The notes below the pieces were generated by a model. It searched no databases. It worked only from the letters and a program-made list of their open reading frames with translations, and was not told the DNA's origin. Below, in pieces: positions 63,601-64,000 of a DNA stretch of 64,000 nucleotides; the stretch's first letter is position 1, and every line of letters starts with the position of its first letter. The translations under genes and the position numbers were made by a program. Source of the DNA: Pseudomonas reidholzensis (GTDB lineage Bacteria > Pseudomonadota > Gammaproteobacteria > Pseudomonadales > Pseudomonadaceae); NCBI RefSeq assembly GCF_900536025.1, contig NZ_UNOZ01000002.1, forward strand, positions 310,001 through 374,000, read 5' to 3'.

Positions 63601-63823
63601 CTCGGAGCTGGCGGCATTGCACGATCCGGACATGGTCGCCGGTGGTTGGTTCAGCCCTGAACCTGTCAGAATGGGCGATTCGCTGGTCAACTCGTCGATT
63701 GGCGGCAGTTGGCCAAGCCGCTTGAAGGCGTTGGATGAAAGCGTGTCTTCGGCTATCGCCAATGGCTCTGGGCAGGCGCAGATGAATGTAAGGCTGGAGC
63801 TACTCAGAGGAACTGCAAAGTGA
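54668..63823 (+). CDS. cdiA: CdiA/FhaB-type exoprotein with C-terminal Ntox15-like nuclease domain
   Basis: 3051 residues. Extended signal peptide (1-22 MNKHLYRVIFNKARGLLMVV, then hydrophobic to AWA70-72), TPS domain with ANPAGISCNGCGFINADRST (about 182-201), a long array of FHA-type repeats (about 330-1130, units ending LDNRxGxL/LxNxxG), a non-repeat region (about 1180-1650, candidate receptor-binding/YP part), a second FHA block (about 1560-2250) and a pretoxin region closing with AVDNNW (from 2635), in the place of VENN. The variable end (about 413 residues) has a hydrophobic VWDVGSVLTGVGGVA part and a terminal domain (about 2875-3051) with HDPD at 2985-2988, the HxxD signature of Ntox15/Tde1 DNases. 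The stop overlaps the next gene. Confidence 0.92.
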   Translation: MNKHLYRVIFNKARGLLMVVAETVSSQGKAPGERAGGGASVQPCVATLGGLRFALMGALGLISLSVAPAWAAGIVADPSAPGGQRPMVIDSANGTPQVNIQAPSAGGVSHNTYSQFDVDGRGAILNNSVGNSQTQLGGWIEGNPYLGNGSARVILNEVNSSNPSQLRGYVEVAGQRAEVVIANPAGISCNGCGFINADRSTLTTGRAQLENGRITGYRVEGGTLSITGKGLDARDSDYTDLIARSVEVNAGIWANDLKVTAGRNQVNADNTQASALAKDASEKPEVAIDVAELGGMYAGKIKLVGTEAGVGVSNAGQIGAMAGDVQISADGKLFNQGAISSAGDTRVASATAIDNSGSLYAKGELQVSSQGKVSNSGELAAQRDVRIDAASLNSGRDSLIAAGVDAQGKSSGNATLQVKAAKIAAHGQNHASGTLDLQGESIDLSHSRSYAETLKLTASQGDLDLSAATLDTAGKLDAKASGTLRSDDAKVNVGNLQIEAAQLSNARGELVQTGTGASTLKVAGTLDNSDGRIASNAQQLNLDAGTLANRKGKIEHAGSGTLDVRAATIDSSDGTLASNGALQVTAQQAVLANAQVQGRQVLLDSRQLDTRGATVIATHGGSLEVRDAERLDNRGGTLAAGGAATLSATELVNDGGTLSAGDTLNVRADSLSNIAGTLAATEAMQVVAGRLDNSGGVLGSVQAGLLLEVSDGALINQGGRLEAAQDIQLGALGLDNRQGVISGAKLLLDTRGQALDNSAGVIDARATLDLRSGELRNSAGLIQAAGRLFIDTGGAALYNADSGSDKGIVGQADVELRTAQLDNAQGFIAGKGDLLLVATTLNNQGQVVGEGQVQLHTSQLNNQAGQVQAKGALTVAPAERIDNRGGLLRSGGQLSLTAAQLDNRTTQGADQGIEGASLLLRADTLENQQGALRADGVIDLGLAQALYNDAGLISAGSELRLADRDPAQLRLAIDNGSGTLIGGSLLSLNAAYFSGSGRVLSLGDLILRQQGNLVLAGQLQANGKVDLEVGGSLVNSGQVLAGQSLRVRSQSLDNAASGELSANQVDLRVSGQLINRGLVDGQQVRLQADELYNLGTGRLYGDQLAIASRTLANLNEGDRAAVIAARERLDIGSQRIDNREQALIFSAGDMAIGGALDADDHATGRADVLANASATVESLGAMNLAVRELRNTNEHFSTVDVELSREQLREYQISGSPNRYQAGQVSVYRDEVDHLNTPEGVRDNFNRYDYTRVVTETRIATSAPAQILAGGNLTFSGDTVLNDKSRILAGGLLQAGAAQVINTEVDGQRVTSDAGTATNFYRIQRKGRDRQGSSVADYRPAPLIQDIDLTPTEWAEHAVINGSGTQVSGRDLLQVGQQVATVGAVSADVGDQYRVGAVVEVKLNDGQGVADQVRTGGLNLALPSNSLFQTNPEGTRNYLIETDPRFTSYRNWLSSDYMLERLQFDPAQTQQRLGDGFYEQKLIREQIAQLTGRRFLDGYASDEAQYRALIDNAVTLASDWNLVPGVALSAEQMAQLTSDIVWLVERTVTLATGETRQVLVPQVYVRVQEGDLNGNGALIAGQQLKLDLSGDLLNSGSLGGRSVVALTAQNIDNLGGRIQGNNVALQTRDNLNNLGGLIGATDSLAIEAGQDINSRSLTRDSSSEQGSRTSVSRVAGLFVSGDNGSMKVAAGNDLNLVGSQVVNAGQGGVTQLQAGRDVNLTTVAESQQQSVQWNASNWRNEASRGEVGSTVQSTGDLRISAGQDLNARGATVNSEQGMVLAEAARDINLTASEQYQFADEAHKFKGSNGMLSSKTTTLRDTVSQTQATGTTLSAEQTYLQAGRDISVRGSDVVSTEQTVLVAERDVNIEAASESSSELHDKSTKKSGLFSGGGIAVTMGSQQQSVKDLTTRETARASTIGSTDGDVMIEAGRQYRQVGSDVMAPKGDIDILAQQIAITEARETSERTRETLFKQTGFTLTVTNPVINAIQTTQQMQQASQKTEDGRMQALAAATAALAVNNAATAVAQDPGSAGGINISLSLGTKQQQSTTVQQSDAAASSTVVAGNDVRLRATGAGSDSDITVQGSQIRAGNNATLAADGDINLLAARNTSQQDSDSKGSSASVGIGLSLGGSRNGFTLDLGVSGNRGEADGDTLTHTNALVEAGNTATLVSGGDTNLRGAVVSGRQVLAYVGGDLNIESLQDTDTFKVDEKSMGVGISLCIPPFCYGMSTVSGGSANFGGTDMDSDYASVTEQSGIKAGDGGFDVRVGGNTDLKGAVIASSDKAVEDGKNRLVTASLTTSDIRNKAEYDASTFSVGGGYSEIGKDQKGNVQTGGNITPGTEIPTNEKDIGASLPIAISASDSASSVTRSGISGGSILITDAAAQRERTGQSVDETLAGLNRDVSSDRDGSNALKPIFDEEQIRAGFEIVQAFANEAGTLLANKAKEVDAKRKAADEADAQASKEANAGISQDLRDKAIRLRNEADGVAGNWGAGGTYRQITTALVAAASGNISAGNGAFLQGMVVNYVQQQGAGYIGNLVADGTLAEGDPLHAALHGIVACAGAAASSQSCGSGAAGAAASSLLTGLFSEASPNESESQREAKRNLIVSLVTGLAATTSLDAATANAAASGAVDNNWLATQQLVQAKKEYEAADGALEKMKVVAKWGYIHKKQDFLTQTGVGLGLAEAGFDDVQGLAQMLLHPVETVQAIGRLIDEPGALAGYPDEVKQRLQEKVARIETALTEGGDEHAVQLGRDMGELVWDVGSVLTGVGGVAKSGVKLASVGIKLGRESLEKMAVDGAKVVKAEASGAGKTLPQRPVVDAPQTPVTRAPDELAGNGKPATNANDAQAKPEAPKDPANAVPPMDEFTVKAFNPFNSDKFKAMTPEQQKTFLKEYNKQLQAQQDAINKMTVDEFKSARDAYDKVGRNPDSVAAQTKFGKDFENDVRESITESLMNKGKDFKTASAEATVRAKEIRSELAALHDPDMVAGGWFSPEPVRMGDSLVNSSIGGSWPSRLKALDESVSSAIANGSGQAQMNVRLELLRGTAK

Positions 63824-64000
63824 GAGACGAATTTTTCCAGGCGCTGATCGATAATCTGGGTGAAGCGTGCTCGCGTCGCGAAGTGCCCGCGTCGAGTATC
63901 GACAAGTACCGGTCGATCTTGCCCGAGGCGCTGCTCGGTTACTGGCGAGATGAAGGCTGGTGCTCCTATGCCGATGGCCTGTTCTGGATCGTCGACCCAG
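63820..64000 (+). CDS. cdiI: Immunity protein candidate, GAD-like/DUF1851 type (3' truncated by window edge)
   Basis: GTG start overlapping the cdiA stop by four bases (GTGA). The 60 visible residues VRDEFFQALIDNLGEACSRR ... SSIDKYRSILPEALLGYWRD ... WCSYADGLFWIVDP match the GAD-like N-terminal part of Tdi1-type immunity proteins, which continue into DUF1851. Tdi1 neutralises the Ntox15-domain DNase Tde1 of Agrobacterium, so its pairing with an Ntox15-like toxin tip is coherent. The rest of the gene is outside the window. Confidence 0.85.
   Translation, partial: MRDEFFQALIDNLGEACSRREVPASSIDKYRSILPEALLGYWRDEGWCSYADGLFWIVDP

Overview
The window looks like chromosomal DNA of a Pseudomonas of the putida group. 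The backbone argH-algR-hemC-hemD-hemX-hemY-dsbB-algQ-FKBP-algP is the classic Pseudomonas algR/algQ/algP region. GC content is high with strong third-position bias, which gives many long antisense shadow ORFs. Several REP/BIME repeats of the putida type sit between genes. A sulfate-ester gene set is laid out as I remember it from P. putida S-313 (atsBC/atsRK/sftR/sftP-astA). I had no tools, so all assignments come from reading the sequence and from recalled family knowledge.

Layout. 1-0.6 kb: 3' part of a glutathione S-transferase gene. 0.6-10.7 kb: argH, algR (with no fimS/algZ sensor gene beside it), the haem-synthesis cluster hemCDXY, dsbB, algQ, an FKBP prolyl isomerase and the repeat-rich algP. 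10.6-18.1 kb: TIGR02444-type protein, ABC-F ATPase, LysE-type exporter, slipin/NfeD pair, YbaK-type deacylase, DUF2789 protein, a small membrane protein and a CBS-domain protein. 18.3-35.9 kb: a 17.6-kb run of twelve minus-strand genes. It combines SrfA/SrfB/SrfC (an actin/Hsp70-fold ATPase and a dynamin-like GTPase) with a TagT/TagS/TagR/TagQ-like envelope relay and a PpkA-like VWA protein of the type known from T6SS post-translational control, plus two tandem membrane-anchored VWA proteins. 36.2-37.2 kb: an unknown protein divergent from srfA, a shared terminator and tRNA-Arg(CCG). 37.3-47.4 kb: sulfur scavenging from sulfate esters (atsC, atsB, atsR, atsK, sftR, sftP, astA). 47.6-50.6 kb: gabD and gabT for GABA catabolism. 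50.7-52.0 kb: an HDOD protein with a degenerate receiver domain. 52.4-64.0 kb: a contact-dependent-inhibition type two-partner secretion locus (TpsB transporter, HlyC-type lysine acyltransferase, 3051-residue TpsA effector and the start of an immunity gene), running off the window edge.

How the genes work together. hemCDXY form one translationally coupled unit behind algR. The ats/sft genes make a complete uptake-and-cleavage route: SftP at the outer membrane, AtsRBC at the inner membrane, AtsK oxygenolysis of alkyl sulfates, AstA transfer of aryl sulfate, and SftR as regulator. In the srf locus many genes overlap by the ATGA type or by 11-17 bases, which argues for one machine spanning cytoplasm to outer membrane. 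One intrinsic terminator lies before the last two VWA genes. In the cdi locus the toxin tip carries an Ntox15-type HxxD nuclease signature and the overlapping next gene resembles the GAD-like/DUF1851 immunity protein Tdi1, so a T6SS-type nuclease/immunity pair appears to be carried on a lipid-modified CdiA stick.

The two most novel-looking items are the srf-TagQRST-VWA hybrid locus and the cdiBCA-Ntox15/Tdi1-like locus.
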